From: an uncultured Clostridia bacterium
Lineage (GTDB): Bacteria; Bacillota; Clostridia; Oscillospirales; Butyricicoccaceae
Assembly (NCBI GenBank): GCA_945872165.1
Contig: CAMBYS010000003.1
Location: 1-34,773, forward strand
Reading direction: 5' to 3'
DNA length: 34,773 nucleotides
Shown here: positions 14,307-23,018 of the stretch, piece after piece
Layout: each line of letters begins with the position of its first letter
Position numbering within the stretch: position 1 is the stretch's first letter
Made by a program: the position numbers and the translations under genes
The notes under the pieces: generated by a model
The model's database searches: none
Told to the model about the DNA's origin: nothing
What the model saw: the letters and a program-made list of their open reading frames with translations, nothing else

Positions 14307-15764
14307 TCAGGTAAAATATTCTGTCAGAATATATGCCATTTCCCCACGGGTGCATGCCTTCTTCGGATAGTAATAGCTGGATTTTTCCAAAGCAACATAT
14401 CCCAGCATGCCCTTGTAATTTGCCCACTTGACGGCTTTGAGTGCCCAGGAGGATACACTGGATGCATCCCTGAAGCTCAGCGCCTTGCCGGAGGTAGGCT
14501 TGCCGGCATAATTGTGCATGATTGCCACAGCCTGCTCATGGGTGACATAGTCATTGGGGCCAAATTTCTGGGAAGAATAGCCGGATACATAGCCCTTCTT
14601 ATATGCCCAGAGAACTGCCTTATAATACCATGCGCTCTTGCTGACATCCTTGAATGAAAGTGTGCCGCTGACTGCCGGGCAACCTGCACGGCTGTACAGA
14701 ATCTGGGCTACCTGTGCACGGGTCAGACTGTTATTGGGAGAAAACTTGTTCTCACTGGTGCCAACCATCATGCCATGGTCATAAACATACTGGATGGAAT
14801 CTTTATACCATGCGCTGGAGCTGATATCGCTAAAGATCGCGCTGACGGAAGAATTGTCAGATACTGTTATGCTGCCAAATTCCGGCCAGTAGGTATTTTT
14901 TGCCTGATTGCCCCGGGATACGGCAACGCTGGCACGATTTGCCGGTACTTCATAGTAATAGCACCAGTAATAGCCTGCGTCATATGCACCGGTGGAGGAG
15001 TTGGCATGGGTTTTCATCTTGTTGTTGATGGTCAGGCCATTCCACAGATAGACACTGGTATTGGCAGACAGCTCCTTTTTCAGATAATTGAGCTGTCCGG
15101 TCAGGGAAGTCCAGCTGTAACCATTGCTGCTGCACCAGTTCTTCATCGCATCAAACCGTTCGTTGTGCCACTGGCAGATGCCGTAGCTGGTGCCGTAATC
15201 GCCATAGCAATTGGGATTGAAATTGGATTCTGCCTTGATATTGGCAAGTACGCCGCTGGCTGCCGCTGCATTGTATCCCATCTTCTTGATGAAAAATTCA
15301 AAAATCGTATAGGCATTTGTGCTTGCTGCGGACTGCTGGGAACGAACCGAACCCTCTGGATCCGCTGCAGATTCACTGCGCTGTGCCAGAACATAGGGAA
15401 GCTCCGCTGCCGTGTCAGCCAGGACATATGTATTCTCATCCCACTGGGGGATATACTCATAATAGAAATCGTCCGTGGTGCTGTAATCACTGCGGTTCAC
15501 CCAGGTGACCGGAATCTCTGCCACCGTACCGTCAGCCAGAGCTGCCGTTACTGCCTGGGGCATCTGGGCAGTCAGCTCCGCCTCATCCTGTCCCAGTGTA
15601 AATGTGATGGTGCCAATTTCCTGGCCCGCCTGTTCAAAGCCTGTGATTGTCTTTACTGCCGTTGTTTCCGGTGCAATGTCCGAAGCAAAAGCTACTGTCG
15701 GCAGCACCCCGGCAATGAAAGATGCTGTTAAAACCATTGCGCCGATCCGCTTCACTGTCATCAT
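14307..15764 (-). CDS. Secreted lysozyme-like protein with three SLH domains
   Basis: This 485-residue protein begins with a signal peptide (about 1-28, ending VAFAS). Next is an Ig-like/Big-type domain (about 32-110: EIGTITFTLGQDE, IPVTWVNRSDYS). A phage-tail-type lysozyme domain (about 148-300) holds GVLANIKAESNFNP, whose Glu is the likely catalytic acid, and SYGICQWHNERF. Three S-layer-homology repeats (about 310-485) each open with a FSD/FKD/FRD-x-SxxSWA-type motif. The SLH repeats should hold it on secondary wall polymer while the lysozyme domain trims peptidoglycan. The ATG at 15764 has GAGAGGAG upstream. It is monocistronic, with its own promoter and terminator. Confidence 0.9.
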   Translation of the reverse strand: MMTVKRIGAMVLTASFIAGVLPTVAFASDIAPETTAVKTITGFEQAGQEIGTITFTLGQDEAELTAQMPQAVTAALADGTVAEIPVTWVNRSDYSTTDDFYYEYIPQWDENTYVLADTAAELPYVLAQRSESAADPEGSVRSQQSAASTNAYTIFEFFIKKMGYNAAAASGVLANIKAESNFNPNCYGDYGTSYGICQWHNERFDAMKNWCSSNGYSWTSLTGQLNYLKKELSANTSVYLWNGLTINNKMKTHANSSTGAYDAGYYWCYYYEVPANRASVAVSRGNQAKNTYWPEFGSITVSDNSSVSAIFSDISSSAWYKDSIQYVYDHGMMVGTSENKFSPNNSLTRAQVAQILYSRAGCPAVSGTLSFKDVSKSAWYYKAVLWAYKKGYVSGYSSQKFGPNDYVTHEQAVAIMHNYAGKPTSGKALSFRDASSVSSWALKAVKWANYKGMLGYVALEKSSYYYPKKACTRGEMAYILTEYFT

Positions 15765-15832
15765 CCAAATACTCCTCTCACCTTTTTTCTCTCTATCTCA
15801 AATCTTCATCATGAATTTTAATCAATGAATTC

Positions 15833-15861
15833 ATGTTAACAAATTTTTCCCATTTTGTAAA
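15833..15861 (-). promoter_or_regulatory. Promoter of the SLH-domain gene
   Basis: On the minus strand TTTACA (15856-15861), a 17-bp spacer and TAACAT (15833-15838). TTTGAAAATTTT-type direct repeats at about 15880 and 15900, 20 bp apart, lie just upstream and could be an operator or an A/T-rich UP element. The remaining spacer up to 16034 shows only an imperfect GC-rich inverted repeat near 16003-16028. Confidence 0.6.
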
Positions 15862-16034
15862 CGCCCTGTAACCAAATTCTTTGAAAATTTTTGTTTGGAT
15901 TTGAAAATTTTCCCGATTTTCCGTATAAATGTTCGGTTTTTTTGATATAAATTCGAAAGTATCTGCAACAATTCTGTGAACGGATGGAATATGTACCGCC
16001 AGCCTCCCGGTATAACCGGAAGGAGGCAGGAAAT

Positions 16035-16598
16035 TCAGGCAGCCGCAACCAGTTCCAGCAGCGGAATGCCTGTCTCAAACAGCCTCTTGTAGCATGCTGC
16101 ACAACTTCGGTATGCATCAAACTGTTTCTGTGCTTCTTCTGCATCTCCATAGCATTTCCAATGCCCGCAGCAGGTATAATTCCTGCCCTGGTTATGTATG
16201 AACCCAATGACATCCCCCAGCGGATATCCCAGAAAAATTCCGATTTCATGGGGAAAATCCCGCTGGATACACAGCCTCCGTGCCAGCTGGCACAGCACCT
16301 GATCCATGCTCCGGGACATGTCATAGCCCTCTCCGGACAAAAATGCCCGGATTTCCTGCTGCTCCAGTACCTGCTGTACCCATGCCCGGCGGCAGACATA
16401 AATCAGGCAGCTTCCGGTACTCCGGCACCGTTTCAGCACCCGGATCTGCAGTCCGCTGGGCTGAAGCTTCCGGTTCCATGCAAACACGGCGGAAAACAGC
16501 TCCGGTGTTTCCTCACAGCGGAACAGATTTGCCGGCTTGAGTCCGGCGAGCGTGGGGGAACAGGATTCTACCAGCATTGCTTCCAGTGTATGATTCAT
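16035..16598 (-). CDS. DUF3793 family protein, iron-box regulated
   Basis: This 187-residue cytoplasmic protein has the DUF3793 hallmarks: CSPTLAGLKPANLF near the N-terminus, a central EIGIFLGYPLGDVIGFI, then CCGHWKCYGD and FDAYRSCAACYKRLFE. It is Cys-rich in the C-terminal third, which could bind metal, though no function has been established to my knowledge. DUF3793 genes are often seen near flavodoxin and Feo genes in Clostridia. Here the gene stands alone, but its promoter carries the same TTAG-N6-CTAA boxes as the feo genes 16 kb away. The start ATG 16598 has GGGAGGAAAT just upstream. A role in iron limitation is inferred from regulation only. Confidence 0.88.
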   Translation of the reverse strand: MNHTLEAMLVESCSPTLAGLKPANLFRCEETPELFSAVFAWNRKLQPSGLQIRVLKRCRSTGSCLIYVCRRAWVQQVLEQQEIRAFLSGEGYDMSRSMDQVLCQLARRLCIQRDFPHEIGIFLGYPLGDVIGFIHNQGRNYTCCGHWKCYGDAEEAQKQFDAYRSCAACYKRLFETGIPLLELVAAA

Positions 16599-16645
16599 TC
16601 GATTTCCTCCCTGTCATGATATCAGGCAGTATGCCCAAATCGCCA

Positions 16646-16735
16646 TTAGTTTAAGCTAACTTTTTCTGTAAAAAAAAGAAAACTATTTCAATTGTTAGTT
16701 ATTGCTAATTTACCAAACATTCCCCCTTCTGTCAA
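16646..16735 (-). promoter_or_regulatory. DUF3793 promoter with two TTAG-N6-CTAA boxes
   Basis: On the minus strand TTGACA (16730-16735), a 17-bp spacer and TAAATT (16707-16712). Box A (16695-16708, plus strand TTAGTTATTGCTAA) overlaps the -10 by two bases. Box B (16646-16659, TTAGTTTAAGCTAA) lies 49 bp further downstream. The boxes resemble DtxR/IdeR-type operators, and this placement fits repression by an iron- or manganese-loaded regulator. Confidence 0.75.
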
Positions 16736-16741
16736 GCCCTC

Positions 16742-16776
16742 AAAAAAATCCCCCTGTCCTGGCATCGGACAGAGGG
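16742..16776 (-). terminator. Terminator of the VOC-DegV-HAD operon
   Basis: On the minus strand CCCTCTGTCC (16767-16776) pairs with GGACAGGGGG (16750-16759) with one G-T wobble, followed by seven T. Confidence 0.85.
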
Positions 16777-16815
16777 AACAGATATTTGCCGCTGTATAAT
16801 CAGCCGGTTCCGCCG

Positions 16816-17400
16816 TTATTTCTTCTTTTTCTTTTCCCACTCTTCCCAGGGAATCAGCTCATCTCCACGGACAATCCAGGCAGTATCTGCCAGCCGTGCC
16901 AGCGGGGTATCCGACAGGGAATCGGAATAAAAGGTTTCAATCGGCACCTTGCCAAATCTCTCATAAAACCGCCGCACCTTTTCTTCTCCCCAGCAGTTGA
17001 TACCGGTATATATACCGGTATGCGGGTCTACACGGGATGCCATCAGATGCTTGATGCCAAGCTGCTCACAGGCTGGCTGCAATAAAAATTCCGGCGAAGC
17101 GGAAATGATGACATCATCCTCCCGCTGAGTCTTTTCGATGTACCACGACTTGATATTCTTCAAATGGCTGCGCCAGAAATCCTGTACCAGCTTGTCCGTA
17201 TCTCCCACAGCCCGCAGAAAATGATACATCTGCTGCTTAAACCGGGTCTTGTCAATCACCTTCGCCTGATACAGGGCAAAGGCAACTGCCGTACCGGGCC
17301 AGCTGTAAATCATCAGCGGCCTGTGCCGCAGGCAATAGAAATAAAAGTCTACGGTGCTGTCACCATGGTAAATTGTCTGGTCAAAATCATATACATTCAT
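16816..17400 (-). CDS. HAD superfamily hydrolase, subfamily IB (phosphoserine phosphatase-like)
   Basis: This 194-residue protein has the HAD motifs in order: VYDFDQT (nucleophile Asp5 and Asp7), ISASPE (motif II), the lysine in GEEKVRRFYERF, and YSDSLSDTPL (motif IV). Between motifs I and II lies the helical cap typical of subfamily IB. It ends in a Lys-rich tail. It should be a phosphatase for a small phosphorylated metabolite, substrate unknown. ATG 17400 is preceded by GGAG with an 11-base gap. A TTG nine codons earlier directly follows the degV stop codon, so translation may be coupled. It is the last gene of a three-gene operon. Confidence 0.88.
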   Translation of the reverse strand: MNVYDFDQTIYHGDSTVDFYFYCLRHRPLMIYSWPGTAVAFALYQAKVIDKTRFKQQMYHFLRAVGDTDKLVQDFWRSHLKNIKSWYIEKTQREDDVIISASPEFLLQPACEQLGIKHLMASRVDPHTGIYTGINCWGEEKVRRFYERFGKVPIETFYSDSLSDTPLARLADTAWIVRGDELIPWEEWEKKKKK

Positions 17401-17427
17401 GCTTTGGTTCTCTCCGTTGCCATACAA

Positions 17428-18321
17428 TCAGTCCTGTGCGCCCGATTCCTCCGGCTCCATCACAGCGGCTTCTTCCCTGCTGAAGCATACGCTGATGGCA
17501 TCCGGGCCGGTATGGGCACCGATGACCTCATTGAGTACAATTAATTCCACATGCTTCAGCCCGGCATGCCGGAGCAGTGCTTTTGCTAATTCCTCTGCCT
17601 CTTCCCGGCAGTCTCCATGGCTGATATATACCTCACCGCCTGCGGGAAGCCGGGCTGTCAACTGGCGTTCCAACAATTCCAGCGCTTTTTTACGCCCACG
17701 AATCTTTTTGCCCGGTACCAATACACCTGCTTCCATCTGCATCAGCTGGCATGCAGTTCCCCGGGCTCCGAACAGGGAATGCTGTGGCTCTATGTCTCCA
17801 TTGCGCTGCAAATATTTAGGGTCATCCACCAGAACATACTGAACAATCTGATTCCGAAAGGCTTCCGCCCACTCTGCCAGCTGTTCTGCTGTCATTCCTT
17901 CCGCCTTATGCCGGACTGCTTCCCGCACCAGCAGGGCCTGTCCGCCGGAAACCGCAAGGGTATCCACACAATAGATTTCATTGTCATATCGTTTCCGCAG
18001 CTCTTCTGCCGCCCCGCAGGCAGTCTGATACTGCGTACTCAGCCGGGAAGACAGTCCAAAATAGACCACATCCCGTCTGGATTTTAAAATCCCCTCAAAA
18101 ACACTGGTAAACGCCGTCTGATCTGCAGGTGCGGTGGTAATAATGGTGCCATTGCGCAGCTGCTGATAAAACTCTGAAAAGGATACAGTTCTGCCGAAAT
18201 CATCCTCCGCGGTATCCCAGCCCTCAACCGTGAATCGGAGCGGTACCGTACAGATACCGTTCTGAAACAGAAATGCCTCTTCCAGATCGGGTACGGAATC
18301 CGTGACAATAACATATCCCAT
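17428..18321 (-). CDS. DegV family fatty-acid-binding protein
   Basis: This 297-residue protein shows the DegV opening YVIVTDSVPDLEE, the TTAPADQTAF segment at the lipid site, the VYFGLSSRLSTQYQTA motif, YCVDTLAVSGGQALLV, and a C-terminal lobe ending VIGAHTGPDAISVCF. DegV/FakB proteins bind a fatty acid and present it to the kinase FakA for phosphorylation. No fakA is in the window, so that role is inferred from the family. The gene lies 18 bp after the VOC gene and directly before the HAD gene on the same strand. Confidence 0.92.
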   Translation of the reverse strand: MGYVIVTDSVPDLEEAFLFQNGICTVPLRFTVEGWDTAEDDFGRTVSFSEFYQQLRNGTIITTAPADQTAFTSVFEGILKSRRDVVYFGLSSRLSTQYQTACGAAEELRKRYDNEIYCVDTLAVSGGQALLVREAVRHKAEGMTAEQLAEWAEAFRNQIVQYVLVDDPKYLQRNGDIEPQHSLFGARGTACQLMQMEAGVLVPGKKIRGRKKALELLERQLTARLPAGGEVYISHGDCREEAEELAKALLRHAGLKHVELIVLNEVIGAHTGPDAISVCFSREEAAVMEPEESGAQD

Positions 18322-18339
18322 AATTTTGCTCCCTCCGCG

Positions 18340-18708
18340 TCAGTCTGCCGGAATAATTTCAATCCAGTAATTATCCGGATCATGGATAAAATAGATGCCC
18401 ATTGCCGGGTTTTCAAAGCAGATACAGCCCATCTCCTGATGCTTGGCGTGTGCTGCCTCAAAGTCATCCACCCGCATTGCCAGATGGAATTCATTTTCAC
18501 CCAGATCATATGCCTGGGGATGTTCCTTCAGCCAGGTCAGCTCCAACAGATGCGGTGTCGCTGCATCACCCAGAAAGACAATGGTAAAGTCACCGCTTTC
18601 CGGCTGAATGCGGCGTGTTTCCACCAAACCCAGCGCTTCCTGATAAAATGCGATGGATTGTTCCAGATTGGTGACATTAAAGTTATTATGTGCAAATGTG
18701 AATTTCAT
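18340..18708 (-). CDS. VOC family protein (glyoxalase I-like)
   Basis: This 122-residue protein has the vicinal-oxygen-chelate fold. The metal-ligand pattern of glyoxalase I is visible: His near the start (FAHNNFNV), Glu in LLELTW, His in NEFHLAM and Glu in NYWIEIIP. NLEQSIAFYQEALG is the typical first beta-alpha turn. It could be a lactoylglutathione lyase-type enzyme acting on methylglyoxal adducts, but Firmicutes often use other thiols and many relatives have unknown substrates. It is the first gene of the operon with degV and a HAD phosphatase. The start ATG 18708 follows an AAGGAGG-like sequence. Confidence 0.88.
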   Translation of the reverse strand: MKFTFAHNNFNVTNLEQSIAFYQEALGLVETRRIQPESGDFTIVFLGDAATPHLLELTWLKEHPQAYDLGENEFHLAMRVDDFEAAHAKHQEMGCICFENPAMGIYFIHDPDNYWIEIIPAD

Positions 18709-18804
18709 TGGATATATCCTCCTTCAACCGTCAGGTTTCGATGATTAATTCTATTATACGTGGAATGGCATACTTTCGCAATGGCTGGAGGGATAAAATA
18801 TTCC

Positions 18805-18843
18805 GTAAAAAATCCCTCCCACGGCAGCGCTGCAGGAAGGATT
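18805..18843 (-). terminator. Minus-strand terminator upstream of the VOC gene
   Basis: On the minus strand AATCCTTCC pairs with GGAGGGATT (18811-18819 and 18835-18843, one G-T pair), followed by six T. An inner GCAGCGCTGC palindrome extends the structure. It would stop minus-strand read-through before the VOC operon. Confidence 0.7.
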
Positions 18844-18893
18844 GTTGGTTGTTTTGTCATAAACCGCCTTTGTCCGGGAATCTGTGAAGGCAA

Positions 18894-18922
18894 TTGACAA
18901 ATGCATAAAATACGGATATACT
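18894..18922 (+). promoter_or_regulatory. Promoter of the antitoxin RNA
   Basis: TTGACA (18894-18899), a 17-bp spacer and TATACT (18917-18922) form a near-consensus promoter pointing into the 3' end of the toxin gene. The predicted start is near 18929-18930. Confidence 0.85.
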
Positions 18923-18929
18923 GAGAATA

Positions 18930-19022
18930 GAAAAAGGGCACTACCGATAGACGGTTGCCCTAATACGATTTACTTTAAGAAGTAACCGCTAGTTTACCAG
19001 GCTGGGCGGTTACTTCTTTTTT
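18930..19022 (+). ncRNA. Antisense antitoxin RNA of a type I toxin-antitoxin locus
   Basis: The RNA would start about 7 bases after the -10 at 18917-18922. It would end at a strong terminator: AAGAAGTAACCGC (18977-18989) paired with GCGGTTACTTCTT (19006-19018) and a T-run to 19022. It is about 93 nt long, covers the 3' untranslated region of the toxin mRNA and overlaps the last few toxin codons. This is the geometry of RatA/TxpA and SR4/BsrG, where the antisense RNA binds the 3' end of the toxin message and triggers its decay. No coding frame is apparent in it. Confidence 0.78.
18931..18960 (-). terminator. Terminator of the toxin mRNA
   Basis: On the minus strand GGGCAACCG and CGGTAGTGCCC form a bulged hairpin (complement of 18936-18960), followed by five T (complement of 18931-18935). 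The toxin mRNA would end almost exactly where the antitoxin RNA begins. Confidence 0.8.
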
Positions 19023-19096
19023 ATTAACTCTATAAGTAGGGTAACGATCATACTCATTACCGTCAAAACAATCATGATAATCTCATAATCACTCAT
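19010..19096 (-). CDS. Putative holin-like toxin of a type I toxin-antitoxin system
   Basis: This 28-residue peptide begins MSDYEIIMIV, continues as one membrane helix and ends ELIKKK. That matches the holin-like toxin (Hol-Tox) peptides of Firmicutes: short acidic/aromatic start, one helix, basic tail. Such peptides insert into the membrane and stop growth when overproduced. The ATG at 19096 has a very strong AAGGAGGG eight bases upstream. The frame extends upstream to 19213, but no ribosome site supports that. The stop codon lies inside the stem of the antitoxin RNA terminator. It has its own promoter, terminator and antisense RNA. Confidence 0.82.
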   Translation of the reverse strand: MSDYEIIMIVLTVMSMIVTLLIELIKKK

Positions 19097-19189
19097 AGGG
19101 CAGCCCTCCTTCCTGAACGTCAGAGGGCAAAAGAAGCTGCCCTCTGTCAGAAGGGACAACCGCCTACCGTTATTGGTAGTGCCAGGTAC

Positions 19190-19218
19190 AGCATACCATA
19201 TCAAATCCTGCATTTCAA
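19190..19218 (-). promoter_or_regulatory. Promoter of the toxin mRNA
   Basis: On the minus strand TTGAAA (19213-19218), a 17-bp spacer and TATGCT (19190-19195). The predicted start near 19183 puts GGCACTACC at the very 5' end of the message, giving an mRNA of about 250 nt with an 87-nt 5' leader. Confidence 0.8.
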
Positions 19219-19255
19219 CAAAAAATCCCCGAATCCAAACGGAAACGGGGATTTT
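19219..19255 (-). terminator. Terminator of gdhA
   Basis: AAAATCCCCG (19222-19231) and CGGGGATTTT (19246-19255) form a perfect 10-bp stem, followed on the minus strand by a T-rich stretch (TTTTTTGTTG). It abuts the -35 of the toxin promoter. Confidence 0.9.
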
Positions 19256-19298
19256 ATTTATATAGTTGGTATGGTTTTAAAGGCTATTATGAGAATGA

Positions 19299-20669
<1,371 letters not shown>

Positions 20670-20691
20670 TTAATCACATCTTCGGTTAATA

Positions 20692-20719
20692 ATCATACCA
20701 CAAGTTTGGCAATTTGAAA
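20692..20719 (-). promoter_or_regulatory. Candidate gdhA promoter
   Basis: On the minus strand TTTCAA (20714-20719), a 16-bp spacer and TATGAT (20692-20697), with a leader of about 45 nt. Confidence 0.5.
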
Positions 20720-20828
20720 ATACAAAAATTGCAAAATTCATAATTTTTTTCTAAATGACTATTTTTTCGAGTTTATTCCTTCTTATTTTTGATTACTATT
20801 TCCTCATTTTTCATGAAAAAAGACGGAA

Positions 20829-21003
20829 TATCCTGCAAAACTCTCTTTTATGCAGTCAATTATGCCCGTTTTATCATTTTTGCACATTTTCCTGCAAAAC
20901 CATAAATTTACCACTTTTTAAGTATAATCATGCTGTTTTTAACCCACACTGTAACATTATTTCCCATACTTTTCCCCTTTTTTAACAACCGTTTTGCAGG
21001 AAA
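20829..21003. repeat. Three copies of a 13-bp motif between gdhA and cls
   Basis: GTTTTGCAGGAAA occurs at 20991-21003 (plus), and its reverse complement, with at most one change, at 20829-20841 and 20888-20900. The copies lie in the A/T-rich spacer (20664-21130) between two divergent genes. They could be operator sites for either gene. No gene is visible in this spacer. Confidence 0.6.
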
Positions 21004-21060
21004 TAAACGTTTGTGCTGCAAATCCTTGTTTCGCCCTGTTTCCCGCCCCTTCCCCCTTCA

Positions 21061-21089
21061 TTGACTTTTCCGGCGCAAATGGGTATCAT
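21061..21089 (+). promoter_or_regulatory. Promoter of the cardiolipin synthase gene
   Basis: TTGACT (21061-21066), a 17-bp spacer and TATCAT (21084-21089), about 35 bp before the start codon. Confidence 0.8.
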
Positions 21090-21130
21090 GGAATAGACGA
21101 TACACGTTACGCTGGAAAGGAGGTTTCCGG

Positions 21131-22693
21131 ATGAAAAAAACAGAAATCGCGCAGGAAGCCCGACGCCGTGTGAGAAAATCCCTGTTCAGCTTCCTGTTCA
21201 ACCGTTTGACGATCAGTGCCTTTTTGGTTCTGCTGCAGTTTGCTGTGCTGCTGTATGTCCTGTTAGAACTACAGGGCCGTATGCTCCATATCTATCAGGC
21301 GTTGCAAATCATCAGCATTCTGGTCATTATCTGGCTGATCCGTAAACCGGATAATCCTGCCTATAAAATTCCATGGATTATCATTATCCTTGCCTTTGCC
21401 CCCTTCGGTACATTGTTTTACCTGTTCTGGGGCAATACACCATTTAACCGTGCCCGGCTGGTGAAAATCAAGCCCCTTCATATCGACCGGTTTGAACAGT
21501 TCTGTGCTTCCGATACCCGCAGCCTGTGCACCAGCCTGCCCCGCTTCCGGCGCAACTGTGAATATCTGCAGAATATCGCAGATATGCCCGCCTGGAAAAA
21601 TACTTCCTCAGAATTTTTTTCACTGGGAGAATATATGTTCCACTCCATGCTGCTGGAACTGAAAAAGGCAGAACGCTTTATCTTTATGGAATATTTCATC
21701 ATTGAACCAGGTATGATGTGGGATTCCATTCTGGAAATCCTGAAGGAAAAAGCAGCTGCCGGTGTGGAAGTCCGGGTTATGTATGATGATGTAGGCTGCA
21801 TGTCTACCCTTCCCATGGGATACCATAAAAAACTGGAAGCTATGGGCATTCAGGTTGTCCGCTTCAACCGCTTCCTGCCTACCCTCAACACATATCTGAA
21901 TTATCGTGACCACCGGAAAATCTGTGTGATTGACGGAAATGTGGGATATACCGGCGGTATCAATCTGGCAGATGAATATATCAATGAAAAGGAACGCTTT
22001 GGACATTGGAAAGACAGTGCTGTCAAGCTGACCGGCAGTGGTGTTGTCAATCTGACCGCTCTGTTTTTACAGCTGTGGGATTTCTCCGTTGGCACGGAGA
22101 CCGATGACATTTCCCATTATGCTCCCACGGTACTGGCTCCCAGTGACGGCTATGTACAGGCCTTTGCAGATTCTCCGCTGGATAACTTCAATGTCAGTGA
22201 AATTGTATTCATGAATATCATTTCCAGCGCAACTCGCAGTGTATATATCACTACGCCTTATCTGACACTGGATAATGAAATGATTACCGCACTGTGTACC
22301 GCTGCTCAGTCAGGCATTGATGTGCGTATTGTCACCCCCGGTATTCCGGATAAAAAAACCGTTTTTGCCGTGACCCGTTCCTATTATCGTCAGCTCATTG
22401 AAGCCGGTGTACGGATTTATGAATATACCCCCGGTTTCCTGCATGAAAAAATGATTGTAGCCGATCATGACATTGCCGTTGTGGGTACCATCAACATGGA
22501 TTTCCGCAGCTTTTATCTGCATTTTGAATGCGGCACAGTATTCTACCGTTCCTCTGTGGTAGATAAAGTCCGTGATGATATTTTGGAAACCATCGGCAAA
22601 TCCCATGAAATTGACAAACAATGGCTTGACAGCTATCCCTGGATCAAATCCATCGGTGCCTCTCTGCTGTCCCTATTCGCCCCGCTGTTATAA
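21131..22693 (+). CDS. cls: Cardiolipin synthase (phospholipase D family)
   Basis: This membrane enzyme joins two phosphatidylglycerol molecules into cardiolipin. The 520-residue protein has two N-terminal membrane helices after a basic tail (about 27-46 and 57-70), a third hydrophobic segment (81-99), and two HKD motifs: His261-Lys263-Asp268 in HRKICVID and His438-Lys440-Asp445 in HEKMIVAD. Both are complete, so it should be active. It has the usual length for a Firmicutes Cls. ATG 21131 follows AAAGGAGG. It is a single-gene unit with its own promoter and a strong terminator that overlaps the 3' end of the convergent regulator gene. Confidence 0.95.
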   Translation: MKKTEIAQEARRRVRKSLFSFLFNRLTISAFLVLLQFAVLLYVLLELQGRMLHIYQALQIISILVIIWLIRKPDNPAYKIPWIIIILAFAPFGTLFYLFWGNTPFNRARLVKIKPLHIDRFEQFCASDTRSLCTSLPRFRRNCEYLQNIADMPAWKNTSSEFFSLGEYMFHSMLLELKKAERFIFMEYFIIEPGMMWDSILEILKEKAAAGVEVRVMYDDVGCMSTLPMGYHKKLEAMGIQVVRFNRFLPTLNTYLNYRDHRKICVIDGNVGYTGGINLADEYINEKERFGHWKDSAVKLTGSGVVNLTALFLQLWDFSVGTETDDISHYAPTVLAPSDGYVQAFADSPLDNFNVSEIVFMNIISSATRSVYITTPYLTLDNEMITALCTAAQSGIDVRIVTPGIPDKKTVFAVTRSYYRQLIEAGVRIYEYTPGFLHEKMIVADHDIAVVGTINMDFRSFYLHFECGTVFYRSSVVDKVRDDILETIGKSHEIDKQWLDSYPWIKSIGASLLSLFAPLL

Positions 22694-22705
22694 CACAGCA
22701 ATCCG

Positions 22706-22740
22706 GCAGTGAAAGGAAATGTATCCTTTCACTGCTTTTT
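22706..22740 (+). terminator. Terminator of cls
   Basis: GCAGTGAAAGG (22706-22716) pairs perfectly with CCTTTCACTGC (22725-22735), followed by five T. The stem overlaps the last codons of the XRE gene on the other strand. Confidence 0.92.
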
Positions 22741-22962
22741 GGTTGGGTTCCTGTCGGGTTCATCCTCTTCAAACCGGAACAGTTCATTTGGTGTACATTC
22801 CAACAGCTGGCAAATCGCTTCAATGTTCTCATACCGGATGGAAGCAGTCTGATTGTTGACCATTTTATTAAAATTCTGATAGCTCATTCCCAGCTGCTTA
22901 TACAGCCAGTATTTCGTATGTCCCCGCTGCTGCAGCAGCTCCAGTACATTCAGCCGGACCAT
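22729..22962 (-). CDS. Small XRE-family (Cro/CI-type) transcriptional regulator
   Basis: This 77-residue protein is essentially one helix-turn-helix domain: LNVLELLQQRGHTKYWLYKQLG, then the recognition region MSYQNFNKMVNNQTA, then the helix YENIEAICQLLECTPNELFRF typical of YozG-like regulators. The tail is charged. ATG 22962 has GGGAGGGA seven bases upstream; the frame runs 31 codons further but would then read through a palindromic operator. A perfect 11-bp inverted repeat just upstream suggests autoregulation. It has no adjacent partner gene on the same strand that would make it an antitoxin. Confidence 0.88.
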   Translation of the reverse strand: MVRLNVLELLQQRGHTKYWLYKQLGMSYQNFNKMVNNQTASIRYENIEAICQLLECTPNELFRFEEDEPDRNPTKKQ

Positions 22963-22977
22963 AGAACAATCCCTCCC

Positions 22978-23003
22978 ACTATCTAATGTTTCCATTAGAT
23001 AGT
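22978..23003. promoter_or_regulatory. Perfect palindromic operator upstream of the XRE gene
   Basis: ACTATCTAATG and CATTAGATAGT form a perfect 11-bp inverted repeat around a 4-base centre. It lies 15 bp before the XRE start codon and 15 bp behind the -35 of a divergent consensus promoter, so a dimer bound here could control both. Confidence 0.7.
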
Positions 23004-23018
23004 AAAGGAATCCCTTCA

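Noticed and set aside
16001-16030. GC-rich inverted repeat (GCCTCC...CCGG...CCGG...GAGGC) after DUF3793 as a terminator
   Set aside because: The stem is offset by unpaired bases and no T-run follows on the minus strand. It may still form a hairpin, but I do not call it a terminator.
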